A stretch of DNA of 64,000 bases from Chlamydiia bacterium (GTDB lineage Bacteria > Chlamydiota > Chlamydiia > Chlamydiales > GCA-2402025), in NCBI GenBank assembly GCA_030427725.1, contig JAUICV010000002.1:324436-388435 (forward strand). The letters run 5' to 3'. Each line of letters opens with the position of its first letter. Position 1 is the stretch's first letter. The position numbers and the translations under genes were made by a program. Below are positions 52,699 to 62,485 of the stretch, one piece after another. The notes under the pieces are model-generated. The model did no database searches. It saw only the letters and a program-made list of their open reading frames with translations, and was not told the DNA's origin.

Positions 52699-54312
52699 TT
52701 AGTGGGATTTCCAATAAGAAGGCGTCAAAATGATAAATAAAGTAAAGAATTCAAGCCTTCCTAATAACATTAAAATCATGGCCACTATTTTAGAAAATGC
52801 GGGGAGAAATGCGCAAGTATTTCCAGGGCCTGCCATTTTGAAGGTAAGACCTACATTATTAATACTACAAGCCGTTAATCCAGCCGCTGTATTTAGATCT
52901 AACCCGTTAAAGATAAATAGAGTGCATCCAATAGCAGAGATGCTAACGATGAGCCAAAAGAAGATAAAAACACTAGTTTTTGAAGGATCGCTAGTTCCAA
53001 GACTTGAAACTCTAATATCTTGAACAAGACAAGGTCTGTAAAGTTGTTGTAATTTCTTTTTGAATGACCTGAATAAGATGATGTGACGAGCTGTTTTTAT
53101 ACCACCACTAGTTGAACCGGTCATACCTCCCAGAAACATTGCAAGCATCATAATAGCTTGGCATGCAAAGGGCCATAAATCGTAGTTTTCTGTGCTAAAT
53201 CCTGTGCATGTCAAGGCCGATACTGCTTGAAAAGTTCCATTTCTCAGACTCTTTTCTAGAGATTCAGTAGGAAGAAGTTTCCAAAAAATGAGTGCACTAC
53301 AGAGAATAAGTAAGCTAAAAAATAATAAAAATTCAGATGAAAAAAGTTTTTTGAGTCTTCCACACACTAAGTGATAATAGAGAGTGAAATTAACCGCTCC
53401 AGCTATCATAAAGGCTATAATAATCCATTGGGTTAAAGGGAATGTATAAAAACCTATACTGTCTGGGTGGATCGAAAACCCCCCTGTAGAAACAGTAGAA
53501 AAGCTTATACAAATAGCATCAAATAAAGGAACGTTTGAATTTGTAAAATATAATAGACAGATTTCAAGTAAAGTGAGTGCAACATATATTTTCCAAAGAC
53601 AACTAGCAACAACTTTTGATTTTGGTTTAAGGCCATGTTCACTTTCTGAAACTAAATCTGGGTGAGCTTCCGATTCATATAAGAGTTTGCCTCCTAAGCC
53701 AAGCCCTGGAAAGAGAGCTACAAAGACAAAAACAATTCCAATCCCACCTAACCACTGAATAAAGGCCCTCCAAAATAAAATCGGTTTTGATATGGCATCG
53801 AATCCTTCTAGGATTTTTCCTGTATAGGGGTTGGTAAACGGTTTGATTGTTCCTTTATAAAGGAAATGGCGGTCTTCATTTTTTTTGACATAGGAGAGTT
53901 CCTGACCGCTTATTGGGTCATATTTTTTTGGTAAAATAATGCTCGAGCCAGTCGTTGAAAAACCTGATACCGATTCAAAAAGCGCATCTAAAGGAGATTC
54001 TATGGTTTTAGTAGCATAAAACGGAACAGCGCCTAAAATAGAGACAAATATCCAGATAAAAATAACAATGAGTAGGCTTTCTCGTTTATAAAACCTTCTT
54101 GTAGCATCTTGTCCTATGATTTTTAGAATAACAGCAAAGAACAACGTAATGGCGAAGGTAGTAAAAAATGCAAAAAAGGAACTTGGAAACGGATGTAGAG
54201 AGGAAGGAATTGCAAAATCAAAATATAAAGTTACAAGCAAGGGAATTACAAGTATCCCAGAAAAGATAAACAAAAAATGAGAAAGTAGATGGCTGATTTC
54301 TTTATATCTCAA
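52699..54312 (-). CDS. trkH: TrkH/KtrB-type potassium transporter, membrane subunit
   Basis: The 537-residue inner-membrane protein forms a K+ channel-like translocator. The four pore loops with filter glycines are visible in order: SGFSTTGSSII, STVSTGGFSI, ALTCTGFSTEN and ACSINNVGLTF. About 10-12 membrane helices surround them. A periplasmic insertion near 135-175 (DPISGQEL...PYTGKILEG) is typical of TrkH over KtrB. It is immediately downstream of trkA (7 bp), so it is co-expressed with its gating subunit. Confidence 0.92.
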   Translation of the reverse strand: MRYKEISHLLSHFLFIFSGILVIPLLVTLYFDFAIPSSLHPFPSSFFAFFTTFAITLFFAVILKIIGQDATRRFYKRESLLIVIFIWIFVSILGAVPFYATKTIESPLDALFESVSGFSTTGSSIILPKKYDPISGQELSYVKKNEDRHFLYKGTIKPFTNPYTGKILEGFDAISKPILFWRAFIQWLGGIGIVFVFVALFPGLGLGGKLLYESEAHPDLVSESEHGLKPKSKVVASCLWKIYVALTLLEICLLYFTNSNVPLFDAICISFSTVSTGGFSIHPDSIGFYTFPLTQWIIIAFMIAGAVNFTLYYHLVCGRLKKLFSSEFLLFFSLLILCSALIFWKLLPTESLEKSLRNGTFQAVSALTCTGFSTENYDLWPFACQAIMMLAMFLGGMTGSTSGGIKTARHIILFRSFKKKLQQLYRPCLVQDIRVSSLGTSDPSKTSVFIFFWLIVSISAIGCTLFIFNGLDLNTAAGLTACSINNVGLTFKMAGPGNTCAFLPAFSKIVAMILMLLGRLEFFTLFIILTPSYWKSH

Positions 54313-54319
54313 GGATCAC

Positions 54320-55678
54320 CTAGAATAACTTATAATATGCTTCAACATGGTTATGATCTAAGATAGCTACTACAAAATCGCCTTCATTTAACATAGAAGA
54401 TCCTCTGGCTACTTCGACTGCCTTTTCTTTTTTTACTATAGCTACAATGGATGGTTTAGGAAGTAGATTTTCTATCTCTGAGATTTTTTTCCCTTTGAGG
54501 TTAGAGTTTGACGAAACTTGTGTTTCTACAATTTTTACTGAGTCTGGATATAGATCAGATATAGCTGAATAGGGAGTCCCTAAAATATTAGAGCAGAGCT
54601 GGTTATAAAAAGAGCTCTGTTCTGAAAGCACAAAAGGGAGGTTAAGTTTGGAAAAAAGTGGGGACAGTTTTTCATTAGAGACCAAGCTAATAATATTTTT
54701 ACAACCTAGATCTTGCGCAGTAGAAGCTGTCTGAAGATTTTTTTCTGTAGAGGATGAGCTTGCAATAAAAACGTCCGTAGAAGAAATGTTTTCCTCTATT
54801 AAAAACTCTTTATCCATTTCATCATGGTGTATAACAGTTGCAAAAGGCAGCTCTCGAGAGAGCTTTTCGCAAGTCTTTAGGTTAGATTCGATTATTTTCA
54901 GTGAGATGTGATGTTTTTGCAAAAGTTTTGCAAAGGTTGCTGTTACAAAAGATGTTCCACAAATACATACATTTTTTGTTGTAGGTGTTTTTTTTCCAAG
55001 GACCTCATGTAACTTAGTCATGTCTTCAGTTTTTCCAATAAAAGTTACCTCATCGCCCGGTTGGATAATTGTATTGCCTCTTGGGTAAATAATTTGTGGA
55101 GGAGATCCTTTTTTTTCAGAGTCCCTCTTAATTAAAATAGCCAAATATCGGTCTCTAAACTCTAGGTTAGAAAGAGGTTTATTAACTCCTTGCCAATTCT
55201 CATTGATTACATGAGTTTGAAGTTGGATTGTTCCATTAGCAAAATTGTCTACAAGAGAGGTTTCTGGATAAAGAATATGTTTAATTAATTCTCGTGATAC
55301 GGCAGTTTGTGGGGAGATCACATAATCAGCTAAAAATAATTGAGCTAGGTTCAGTTCTCTACTATCAAAAAATTCTTTTTCCGAAATGAGGGCAATCGCT
55401 TTTTTGTAACCAAGGGTTTTAGTTAAAAAACAGGCAGACAGGTTGTCCCCTGTGTTTTTCGATAGAGCGAGGAAAATGGTATCATTATCCGAATTTATTT
55501 CTTTAAGTAAATTAGAATCTAGAGGAGATCCGCAAACTGTTGTTACATTAGAGTGTTCTGAAAGCTCTAACAGCTCTTGTGAATTTGAGCTTAATGCCAG
55601 AATCTGATGGCTTTCTTTAGAAAAAAAATTAGCAAGATGTTGGCTGGCCAGCTTTGACCCAAATACCACGATTTTCAT
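54320..55678 (-). CDS. trkA: Potassium uptake regulator TrkA
   Basis: The 452-residue cytosolic protein has two RCK units, each an NAD-binding Rossmann domain plus a TrkA_C domain, the usual TrkA layout. The first begins KIVVFGSKLASQHLANFF, where the GxGxxG is altered to GSKLAS; the second begins NVCICGTSFVTATFAKLL. It gates TrkH in response to NADH/NAD or ATP. The loss of canonical glycines may mean reduced NAD binding. trkH and the PrmA-like gene follow directly. Confidence 0.9.
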   Translation of the reverse strand: MKIVVFGSKLASQHLANFFSKESHQILALSSNSQELLELSEHSNVTTVCGSPLDSNLLKEINSDNDTIFLALSKNTGDNLSACFLTKTLGYKKAIALISEKEFFDSRELNLAQLFLADYVISPQTAVSRELIKHILYPETSLVDNFANGTIQLQTHVINENWQGVNKPLSNLEFRDRYLAILIKRDSEKKGSPPQIIYPRGNTIIQPGDEVTFIGKTEDMTKLHEVLGKKTPTTKNVCICGTSFVTATFAKLLQKHHISLKIIESNLKTCEKLSRELPFATVIHHDEMDKEFLIEENISSTDVFIASSSSTEKNLQTASTAQDLGCKNIISLVSNEKLSPLFSKLNLPFVLSEQSSFYNQLCSNILGTPYSAISDLYPDSVKIVETQVSSNSNLKGKKISEIENLLPKPSIVAIVKKEKAVEVARGSSMLNEGDFVVAILDHNHVEAYYKLF

Positions 55679-55859
55679 ATAAATACCCTCTGAAACTGGT
55701 TATACAGACTTCATTTTTTTCTGTCTTGTTCCGTGAATTAGAGGGTGTGTTTTCGTCGCATTCAATCAAATATTTAATTGATTGGCATAGATGCTGGTAT
55801 AGAGGGATAAAGATATTGATGAAAAAGTAAAAATGTCTCATGATTGAATGTCTCAATTA

Positions 55860-55933
55860 GCACCGATAGCTCAATTGGATAGAGTACCTGGCTACGAACC
55901 AGGCGGTTAGAGGTTCGAGTCCTCTTCGGTGCG
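55860..55933 (+). tRNA. tRNA-Arg (anticodon ACG)
   Basis: 74 nt cloverleaf read by eye: acceptor GCACCGA pairs fully with TCGGTGC, D stem GCTC/GAGT, anticodon stem CCTGG/CCAGG with loop CTACGAA (anticodon ACG), T stem AGAGG/CCTCT with loop TTCGAGT, discriminator G. CCA is not encoded, so the CCA-adding enzyme at 61 kb is needed. Adenosine 34 would need TadA editing to inosine to read CGU, CGC and CGA. A T-rich run follows. Confidence 0.97.
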
Positions 55934-55950
55934 TATTTTTTTTCTGACTT

Positions 55951-56583
55951 ATGATCTTAGAAACATTTGCATGCCAACCTCTCGCTACTAACAGTTTGCT
56001 TGTGGCTTGTGAAGTCACAAAAAAAGCTGCTTTATTTGACCCCTCAGGTGATAGTCTATCTAAATTCAAAGAGCTACTAAAGAAAAATCACCTAACTCCA
56101 GAAGCCATTTATTTAACTCACTCTCACTGGGATCATATTATTGATGCAAGTCTTTGCCAAGAAACGTTTGGACTGCCTCTTTTTGTGCATGAAGCTGATG
56201 TAAAAAATTTAGAACTGCCTGGAAGTGATAATCTTCCCTTGATGTTTCCAGTCACTCCAGCAAAGGCAACGGGTTTTCTAAAAGAGAATCACAATTATCA
56301 AATAGGAACAATTTCGTTTCAAGTCATTCATACACCAGGGCATTCACCAGGAAGTCTGTGCTTTTTCTTTCCCAAAGAAAAAATTCTTATTTCTGGGGAC
56401 ACTTTGTTTAAAGGAAGTATTGGAAATATATCCTTTCCAACTTCTTGTCCAAATGATATGTGGAACTCTTTAAAAAAATTAGAAAGCTTACCGGGAAATA
56501 CGACTGTCTATCCAGGCCATGGGCCTAAAACAAGACTAGATCAAGAAACTTGGATATCTAGAGCAGAAGAAATATTTGGCTAA
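55951..56583 (+). CDS. Metallo-beta-lactamase-fold hydrolase (glyoxalase II-like)
   Basis: The 210-residue protein has the full MBL metal set: THSHWDH (56-62), HTPGHSPGS (127-135, His131), SGDTLF (148-153, Asp150) and YPGHG (187-191, His190), in order. Size and the FKGSIGN segment match the short GloB-like hydrolases that cleave thioesters such as S-lactoylglutathione, or unknown substrates. No glyoxalase I gene is near. It lies 17 bp after the tRNA gene. Confidence 0.88.
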   Translation: MILETFACQPLATNSLLVACEVTKKAALFDPSGDSLSKFKELLKKNHLTPEAIYLTHSHWDHIIDASLCQETFGLPLFVHEADVKNLELPGSDNLPLMFPVTPAKATGFLKENHNYQIGTISFQVIHTPGHSPGSLCFFFPKEKILISGDTLFKGSIGNISFPTSCPNDMWNSLKKLESLPGNTTVYPGHGPKTRLDQETWISRAEEIFG

Positions 56584-56713
56584 TCAAATAAAATAAAGGT
56601 GGGAAATTTTTAAACTCTGCTCATAATAAAGAACCCTGTATTGCTATGGGAAATAATTTTACTTTTCAGTAAGATTTGGCTAGGATTTTTAGGTATTTAA
56701 AAAGGAACAAAAA

Positions 56714-57298
56714 ATGATGAATCACTTGATCGGACAAAAAGCACCGCAGTTTAAAGCTAAAGCTGTTCAGAAAGATAAAATCTTGGATGATTTCACGCTT
56801 AACGACTTTTTAGGGAAATATGTTGTATTTTTCTTCTATCCATTAGATTTTACTTTTGTGTGTCCCACAGAACTTCACGCTTTTCAAGATAAACTTAAAG
56901 AATTTGAAAAGAGAAATGCTCAAGTTATTGCTTGCTCTGTAGATAGTTGGTATTCACATTTTGCATGGTTACAAACTCCCAAAAATAAAGGTGGGATTCA
57001 AGGTGTTGAGTATCCAATCATATCAGATTTAAATAAGCAGATAGCGAAAGAATATCAGGTTTTAAAAGAAGACGAAGGTATTGCGTACAGAGGATTATTT
57101 CTGATCGATAAACAGGGGATGATAAAACATCTACTAGTCAATGATCTTCCACTTGGAAGGTCTATTGATGAAGCCATCAGGATGTTAGATGCGTTAATTT
57201 TCCATGAGGAGCACGGAGAAGTTTGTCCAGCTAACTGGTCTCAAGGGGCTAAAGCTATGGAACCAACTCCAGAGGGTGTATCAAATTATTTTAGCTAG
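56714..57298 (+). CDS. ahpC: 2-Cys peroxiredoxin (AhpC/TSA family)
   Basis: Reduces hydrogen peroxide and organic peroxides in the cytosol. 194 residues, with the peroxidatic Cys50 in FTFVCPTE (47-53) and the resolving Cys171 in GEVCPANW, typical of a Prx1-type enzyme. An AGGAA ribosome binding site lies just before. The C-terminal YF-like tail (NYFS) suggests a sensitive, floodgate-type enzyme. In Chlamydia its homologue is next to the small conserved gene found here downstream on the opposite strand. Confidence 0.95.
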   Translation: MMNHLIGQKAPQFKAKAVQKDKILDDFTLNDFLGKYVVFFFYPLDFTFVCPTELHAFQDKLKEFEKRNAQVIACSVDSWYSHFAWLQTPKNKGGIQGVEYPIISDLNKQIAKEYQVLKEDEGIAYRGLFLIDKQGMIKHLLVNDLPLGRSIDEAIRMLDALIFHEEHGEVCPANWSQGAKAMEPTPEGVSNYFS

Positions 57299-57299
57299 A

Positions 57300-57686
57300 T
57301 TAACGATCTGTTAAATAATCAAAAAGATCTTTCTGCGTGGTTAAAAGAAGCGCTCTTTTCTCCACGCACAGTCTTGTAGACAGACTTACTAGCTCTTTAC
57401 TTCCAACTCCGGGAAGACATACGGCGGTAAGATCGTCTAATTTTCCAGAGTTATTCAATAATTCAAGGCCAACTTGATATTCTTTTTTAGAAAACCCTTC
57501 TTCTTTTACACGAATATAAATTAGATCATGATCAAAAAGAAGTGTTTGGATTGCTAGATGTAGACCTTGGCTCTCATCTGGTGGATTTCCAAGCGTATCC
57601 ATCAAACTTGGAAGATTGAGAAAGTAATACAAAAAATGGAAACGTCCTTTTTCCGACTCTCCAAATATTGCTACTCTCTGTCGCAT
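57300..57686 (-). CDS. Small conserved chlamydial protein
   Basis: The 128-residue protein has no signal or membrane segment. It contains RVAIFGESEKGRFHFLYY at the start, IQTLLFDHDLIYIRV in the middle and CLPGVGSKELVSLSTRLC near the C-terminus. I do not know a function. From memory a gene of this size sits beside the peroxiredoxin gene in Chlamydia, so it is probably a conserved core gene of the phylum. It converges on ahpC with one base between the stops. It is 106 bp after eno on the same strand. Confidence 0.7.
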   Translation of the reverse strand: MRQRVAIFGESEKGRFHFLYYFLNLPSLMDTLGNPPDESQGLHLAIQTLLFDHDLIYIRVKEEGFSKKEYQVGLELLNNSGKLDDLTAVCLPGVGSKELVSLSTRLCVEKRALLLTTQKDLFDYLTDR

Positions 57687-57792
57687 AACAACCTGCCTTA
57701 TTATTTATTACAATAACTGCGAGCTATTTCACTGGTCGCTTAATTTTTAAATAATATGGTTTTGTTTTAATTTCAAATTAAAGAGTTTCTTT

Positions 57793-59088
57793 CTATTTGT
57801 GATAGAATAAATTTTCCTTGGATGAGTCCGATAATAAATGTTCAATTTGAAGGAGGCGATTATATTTTGCTATTCGATCAGATCTTGATAGAGATCCTGT
57901 CTTAATTTGCCCACACGCAGTAGCGACACTTAAATCAGCAATAAAGCTATCTTCGGTTTCTCCAGATCTATGTGAAACGACACATTTGTAATTTGATTTT
58001 TTAGCTAAGGCCATTGTGTCTAAGGTTTCTGTGAGGGTTCCTATTTGGTTGAGTTTAATAAGGATAGAGTTCCCTATATCTGAATCTATACCTTTTTGCA
58101 AAAATTCAGGATTGGTGACAAATATATCATCCCCAACAATTTGAATTTCCTTCCCTAAAGATTGAGTGAGAGATTTCCACCCTTCCCAGTCATTTTCATC
58201 TAACCCATCCTCAATAGAGTCAATAGGATAGTTTTTACACAGTTTTTGTAAGTGCTCAACTTGTTCTTTGGCTGTCCGAGATAAAAAACTATGTCCGGAT
58301 AATTTTTTCTTTTTTTCGATGTAGGTCTTAGATTCTTTATCAAAAAATTCAGATGCCGCGCAGTCTAGTGCAATGCTAACGTCAGTTTTTGGTCTAAGAC
58401 CAGCTTTTTCAATAGCCTTTAAAATAAAATCCAACGATTCCTCATCAGAGGATAAGTTAGGGGCAAAGCCTCCTTCATCACCAACGGATACGACATGATT
58501 TTTTTCTTTGAGGAGGGATCTAAGGGAATAAAAAATTTCAGAGCCCCATCTGAGAGCTTCTGCAAAAGTTGGCGCATTGAATGGTCGGATCATAAATTCT
58601 TGGAAATCTAACGAATTATCAGCATGCGCTCCTCCATTTAATATGTTCATCATTGGAGTGGGCAATAGATAATTTTTATCTGGGGAAATTGATTCAAATA
58701 GAGGCATTTTTTTGAAATTAGCAGCTGCTCTAGCTACAGCAAGAGAAACTCCTAAGATGCTATTTGCTCCAAGTTTTGATTTTGATTTAGTCCCATCAAG
58801 AGAAATCATCGCCTCATCAATAGATCTTTGGTCAAGTACACTTTGGCCTTTAAGTAATTCGTTGATGGGGCCGTTGATATTTGCAACAGCTTTTAAAACA
58901 CCTTTACCAAAATAGCGGTTTGGATCTTTATCTCTAAGTTCCAAAGCTTCGTGCTCTCCTGTAGAAGCTCCAGAAGGGACCATGGAAAAACCTTGAATAC
59001 CAGAAGATAGAGTGACTTCACAGTATATAGTTGGCGTGCCTCTAGAATCTAAAATTTCTAGGGCAGTGATCTCTTTTATCTCAGACAT
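57793..59088 (-). CDS. eno: Enolase
   Basis: Glycolytic enzyme converting 2-phosphoglycerate to phosphoenolpyruvate. 431 residues, with ALEILDSRG (9-17), [15 protein letters not shown] near 38-52, the GDEGGFAP box, metal acids Asp and Glu in ALDCAASEF and [11 protein letters not shown], the catalytic lysine in [10 protein letters not shown] and the C-terminal [15 protein letters not shown]. It is 76 bp after rsgA. Enolase also takes part in the RNA degradosome of other bacteria. Confidence 0.97.
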   Translation of the reverse strand: MSEIKEITALEILDSRGTPTIYCEVTLSSGIQGFSMVPSGASTGEHEALELRDKDPNRYFGKGVLKAVANINGPINELLKGQSVLDQRSIDEAMISLDGTKSKSKLGANSILGVSLAVARAAANFKKMPLFESISPDKNYLLPTPMMNILNGGAHADNSLDFQEFMIRPFNAPTFAEALRWGSEIFYSLRSLLKEKNHVVSVGDEGGFAPNLSSDEESLDFILKAIEKAGLRPKTDVSIALDCAASEFFDKESKTYIEKKKKLSGHSFLSRTAKEQVEHLQKLCKNYPIDSIEDGLDENDWEGWKSLTQSLGKEIQIVGDDIFVTNPEFLQKGIDSDIGNSILIKLNQIGTLTETLDTMALAKKSNYKCVVSHRSGETEDSFIADLSVATACGQIKTGSLSRSDRIAKYNRLLQIEHLLSDSSKENLFYHK

Positions 59089-59164
59089 AAATAACCTTAA
59101 AATTATATGCGTAATACAAACCGATATATGTTCTAATAACTTTAAAGGTTAGCGTTTTTTTTAA

Positions 59165-60298
59165 CTAATATGATTTTTTTTCGTGAATAGATTCTAGCAA
59201 GTCACAGTAGGAATTATATCTTAACTCTGAGATTAAGTTGTTTTCTAAAGCTTCCTTGACAGCGCAATCAGGTTCATGAATATGAGAACAATTAGGATAC
59301 TTACACTTGGCTTCATACTTATGAAATTCTCTAAAATGAGAATGAAGATCTGAGGTGCTCAGTTCCCACACGCCAAAGCTTTTGATTCCTGGCGTATCGA
59401 TGCAAAACCCATGACCTTCTATAGGAATTAATTTAGCAGAAGTTGTTGTATGTGCGCCTTTGTGTGTTTTCCTTACGATAGATTTGGTAACAAAATCGGT
59501 ATTGAAAATTGCGTTTATCAAAGATGTTTTCCCAACACCAGACTGCCCCGAAAAAACGGAGGCTTTACCTTTCATCAATTCTTTTAATTTTTTTAACCCA
59601 GTCGTTTTTAAAGCGCATAGTTCTAAATAAGGAGATCCAATTTGTGAATAGACTTCTTTAAATTGCTTGTATTTTTCTAACTCGTCAGCAATTTGTTCTT
59701 TGGAAAACCCTTCTGGAGGGGAGTTCAATAGATCAATCTTATTCAAGACGATAACTGGTAGCATCCCTCCTTTTTTCGCGCTAATAATGTAGCGATCTAT
59801 AAGAGCTGGTTTGAGCCTTGGAGAGAATACCGACATCGTTATAAAGATCTGATCGATATTAGCTGCGATAATTTGTTCTTTTCTCCGTCTTAAATTGTCT
59901 TCCCTTGAAAGAGTTGAAAATCTATCACTAATGGAGGTAATGACACCTGTTTCTGAATCTAATAGATCGAAATAAACAAAGTCTCCTACAGCGATTAAAT
60001 TTTTCTTTCTTGTTCGCTCTTTTTTTAAGGAGCCTTTCAATGTGCAAAGGAGTTGACTATCTTGGAAATCAATTAAAATACCATCTTGACCAATTTCCAA
60101 AACTCTACCTTTTTTTAAGTTTTCGAGGTCTTCTGGATTTTGATGGTGTTTTCTTTTTTTGAGTTTATCTTGATCTGTTTTTTTGTACTTAGAGCGGTCT
60201 TTGGCTGTGACAGCCTTTTTATATTTTTTTTCGAACTTGCGATCTAGCGATAGAAAATCTTCTTCTAAATTAAGATGTTTATCTGTTTCATCCGACAT
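59165..60298 (-). CDS. rsgA: Ribosome small-subunit GTPase RsgA
   Basis: Assists late maturation of the 30S subunit. 377 residues, with a lysine-rich N-terminal extension (1-60), an OB domain (about 64-125), and a circularly permuted GTPase: NKID (186-189, G4) before GQSGVGKTS (251-259, G1) and DTPG (301-304, G3), with the zinc motif CKYPNCSH...DC at 332-345. The start overlaps the upstream methyltransferase gene by 11 bp. The basic extension may help rRNA binding. Confidence 0.96.
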   Translation of the reverse strand: MSDETDKHLNLEEDFLSLDRKFEKKYKKAVTAKDRSKYKKTDQDKLKKRKHHQNPEDLENLKKGRVLEIGQDGILIDFQDSQLLCTLKGSLKKERTRKKNLIAVGDFVYFDLLDSETGVITSISDRFSTLSREDNLRRRKEQIIAANIDQIFITMSVFSPRLKPALIDRYIISAKKGGMLPVIVLNKIDLLNSPPEGFSKEQIADELEKYKQFKEVYSQIGSPYLELCALKTTGLKKLKELMKGKASVFSGQSGVGKTSLINAIFNTDFVTKSIVRKTHKGAHTTTSAKLIPIEGHGFCIDTPGIKSFGVWELSTSDLHSHFREFHKYEAKCKYPNCSHIHEPDCAVKEALENNLISELRYNSYCDLLESIHEKKSY

Positions 60299-61019
60299 AC
60301 AAAGAGCTGCTTAAATACATTAATAGTGACCCGCAAATAGCGACATTTAGTGAATCAACGTTATCTGCCATTGGGATAGAGACGCTTGTTGCTAAATCTT
60401 TCACTTGTTTAGAAGCTCCATGCCCTTCATTTCCCAAGATGATACCAAAAGGCTCTTTAAAAAGGGATGGAAAGGCTATTTTTCCTCCCATGTCCGCTAG
60501 AAATAAATTTAATTTTAAGGATTTGAGATCTTCAATATCTATGTTTTTATGGGGTATGTGAAAAATGGCTCCCTTTGAGGAGCGAATAGTCTTTTCATTA
60601 TAGGGATCAACGCAGCCTGGGAGTAAGTAGATGACCTCAAAACCAAAGGCTAAAGCCGTCCTAAAAAGAGTACCCAAATTTCCAGGATCCTGTAGATGAT
60701 CACAGATTAAGGCTTTTTTAGGATTTTGAATAGAAGTAATAGGGCGCTCAATTTCAGCGGCAAAACCATCTGGAGATTCCAAACCCGTTATTTTTTTTAA
60801 AACAGGTAATGAAGTTGTAATAACCATCTCGGCTTCAATTTCAGGAGAAGAATCTAGACAGATGAGCGTTTTAATTTTGAATTTTTTACTAAGCTCATTA
60901 ATGATCTTCTTCCCAGAGATTATAAGAGAATTGCAAGAATCTCGGTATTTGGAGCTTGTTCTTAGTTTCGTAAGATGTTTGATATAAGGGTTGTCAAAAC
61001 TGGTGATGGTTTTCTTCAT
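60288..61019 (-). CDS. SpoU/TrmH-family RNA 2'-O-ribose methyltransferase
   Basis: The 243-residue protein has an N-terminal L30-like substrate-binding domain and the SPOUT knot: LQDPGNLGTLFRTA (motif 1, about 107-120), KGAIFHIP region, IILGNEGHGAS (motif 2) and SIPMADNVDSLNVAICGSLLM (motif 3; NVDSLNVA). These place it in the TrmH/RlmB group that methylates rRNA or tRNA ribose. The exact target is unknown. It is in a unit with cca (3 bp gap) and rsgA (11 bp overlap), all ribosome or tRNA maturation genes. Confidence 0.9.
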   Translation of the reverse strand: MKKTITSFDNPYIKHLTKLRTSSKYRDSCNSLIISGKKIINELSKKFKIKTLICLDSSPEIEAEMVITTSLPVLKKITGLESPDGFAAEIERPITSIQNPKKALICDHLQDPGNLGTLFRTALAFGFEVIYLLPGCVDPYNEKTIRSSKGAIFHIPHKNIDIEDLKSLKLNLFLADMGGKIAFPSLFKEPFGIILGNEGHGASKQVKDLATSVSIPMADNVDSLNVAICGSLLMYLSSSLYVG

Positions 61020-61022
61020 ATC

Positions 61023-62258
61023 TTAGGGCCAGAGAGGACTTTGTTTTACGCGCTTAATGACATCTTCAACGTTATTCAGTTTCTCATTAATAGCAGTTTT
61101 TTCGCACTCTTTTAAAAGCTTACCCATAGTTACTCCTGGCGAAATGCCTACGTCTAATAGGTGTTTTGATGTGACTAGTGGCGATTTATCTTTAATGCGA
61201 GAAATTGCTCCTTCTAAGGCGCTTTGTTTTTCTTTATGAAATTCAAGAAATTGGTTTAGCAATTTCTCAGAGATTTCCTGAGTTAAGATCTCAAAACACA
61301 GAGTAAACTTTTCATGGGCGTACAAGTAGGCTAGTTTGAAATCGTCTAGATTCTCCATTGGTTGTAAAAGAGCATTTTTCAAAAGATAATAATAGTTAAC
61401 TAAGGCTTTATTGCTATTTGAGATTTTTAGTTTTTCACACAAATTGATAGCTTCTTCTGGAAAATCAATAGATAGTAGCTTACAAAGCTTAATAATAATG
61501 GGGCAATTTTTAGGATACTCTCTCAGAGATTGAAGTGTTTGATCAAATTGGTTTTGAGAGATGTTTTCCAGGTTGGGGAAGATAGTCTTCAGTAGGTGAA
61601 CTTTATGTAGCAGTATTAAAAAATCTTCAAAATTTCCAAATTTGGCCATTTTTGTAAACTCTTGCCAAACTCTCTCTATAGCCACAGCAGGGAAAAGAGA
61701 GTTTGCATGAGTGAGGATTGCTTCTTGAGTCTCCACCTCTAGAGTAAATTGAAAGCGGCACGTGTACCTGATAGCTCGAATCATTCTAAGGCGATCTTCT
61801 AAAAATCTCTGGTGAGCATTTCCGATAGTTTTGACAAGCTGTTTATCTAAATCGTTTTTGCCCCCAACATAGTCTAAAATTTTTTCACTGATCGGATCAT
61901 AAAACATTCCGTTAATTGTAAAATCTCTTCTGGAAGCATCTTCTTTAGGAGCGGCTTTCTCAATTCCAATAGGTCTTCTTCCATCTTCATAGCCGTGGTC
62001 TTTCCGAAAGGTTGCAACTTCAAACTGATGTCCATCTAGAACCACTACTACTATGCCAAACTGAATTCCTACAGGAATTGTCTTTTCAAAAAGTTCTTGG
62101 ACTTCATGAGGGGAAGCATCTGTTGCAATGTCAATATCATCTGATGGATGTCCCATCAGAAAATCTCGAACCCATCCACCTGCAAAATAAGCTATAAAGC
62201 CTTGCGAAACAAGGTGCTGGACGATCTTATAAGCTGTATCAAAACAAGTCTGGTCCAA
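61023..62258 (-). CDS. cca: CCA-adding enzyme / poly(A) polymerase family nucleotidyltransferase
   Basis: A class II nucleotidyltransferase of 411 residues. It has GGWVRD (27-32), the metal acids in SDDIDIATDASP (39-50), FEVATFRKD (79-87) and RRDFTINGM (110-118), then the helical tRNA-binding part. The tRNA-Arg gene in this window lacks an encoded CCA end, so a CCA-adding activity is required; poly(A) polymerase is the alternative since the family cannot be split by motifs alone. It starts the cca-spoU-rsgA-eno direction. Confidence 0.9.
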   Translation of the reverse strand: MDQTCFDTAYKIVQHLVSQGFIAYFAGGWVRDFLMGHPSDDIDIATDASPHEVQELFEKTIPVGIQFGIVVVVLDGHQFEVATFRKDHGYEDGRRPIGIEKAAPKEDASRRDFTINGMFYDPISEKILDYVGGKNDLDKQLVKTIGNAHQRFLEDRLRMIRAIRYTCRFQFTLEVETQEAILTHANSLFPAVAIERVWQEFTKMAKFGNFEDFLILLHKVHLLKTIFPNLENISQNQFDQTLQSLREYPKNCPIIIKLCKLLSIDFPEEAINLCEKLKISNSNKALVNYYYLLKNALLQPMENLDDFKLAYLYAHEKFTLCFEILTQEISEKLLNQFLEFHKEKQSALEGAISRIKDKSPLVTSKHLLDVGISPGVTMGKLLKECEKTAINEKLNNVEDVIKRVKQSPLWP

Positions 62259-62485
62259 AACTATAACGATCTCTTTATAAAAAACTTAACTATACCAAAT
62301 CTAATCGTAGTATAACAAAAAAGCTATAAAAAAAGCTCAAGAAGCTAGAGGGAATAGGAGAATTCAATGAATTCTGGTTTTTATATAAAATAAGATTTAA
62401 CTATATAGAAAAATAAAATGTAAAATATTTTTGAGACTGATACTCTCACAGATAATTCTAAGATCGGAAACAAAAAGGTAGATGA

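Noticed and set aside
55857..56069. Minus-strand reading frame of about 70 codons
   Set aside because: It runs across the tRNA-Arg gene and the start of the metallo-hydrolase gene; it has no recognisable product.
57700..57792. Terminator after eno from the repeat TTTAATTT/AAATTAAA
   Set aside because: The stem is all A/T with almost no loop and lacks a following T run on the eno strand.
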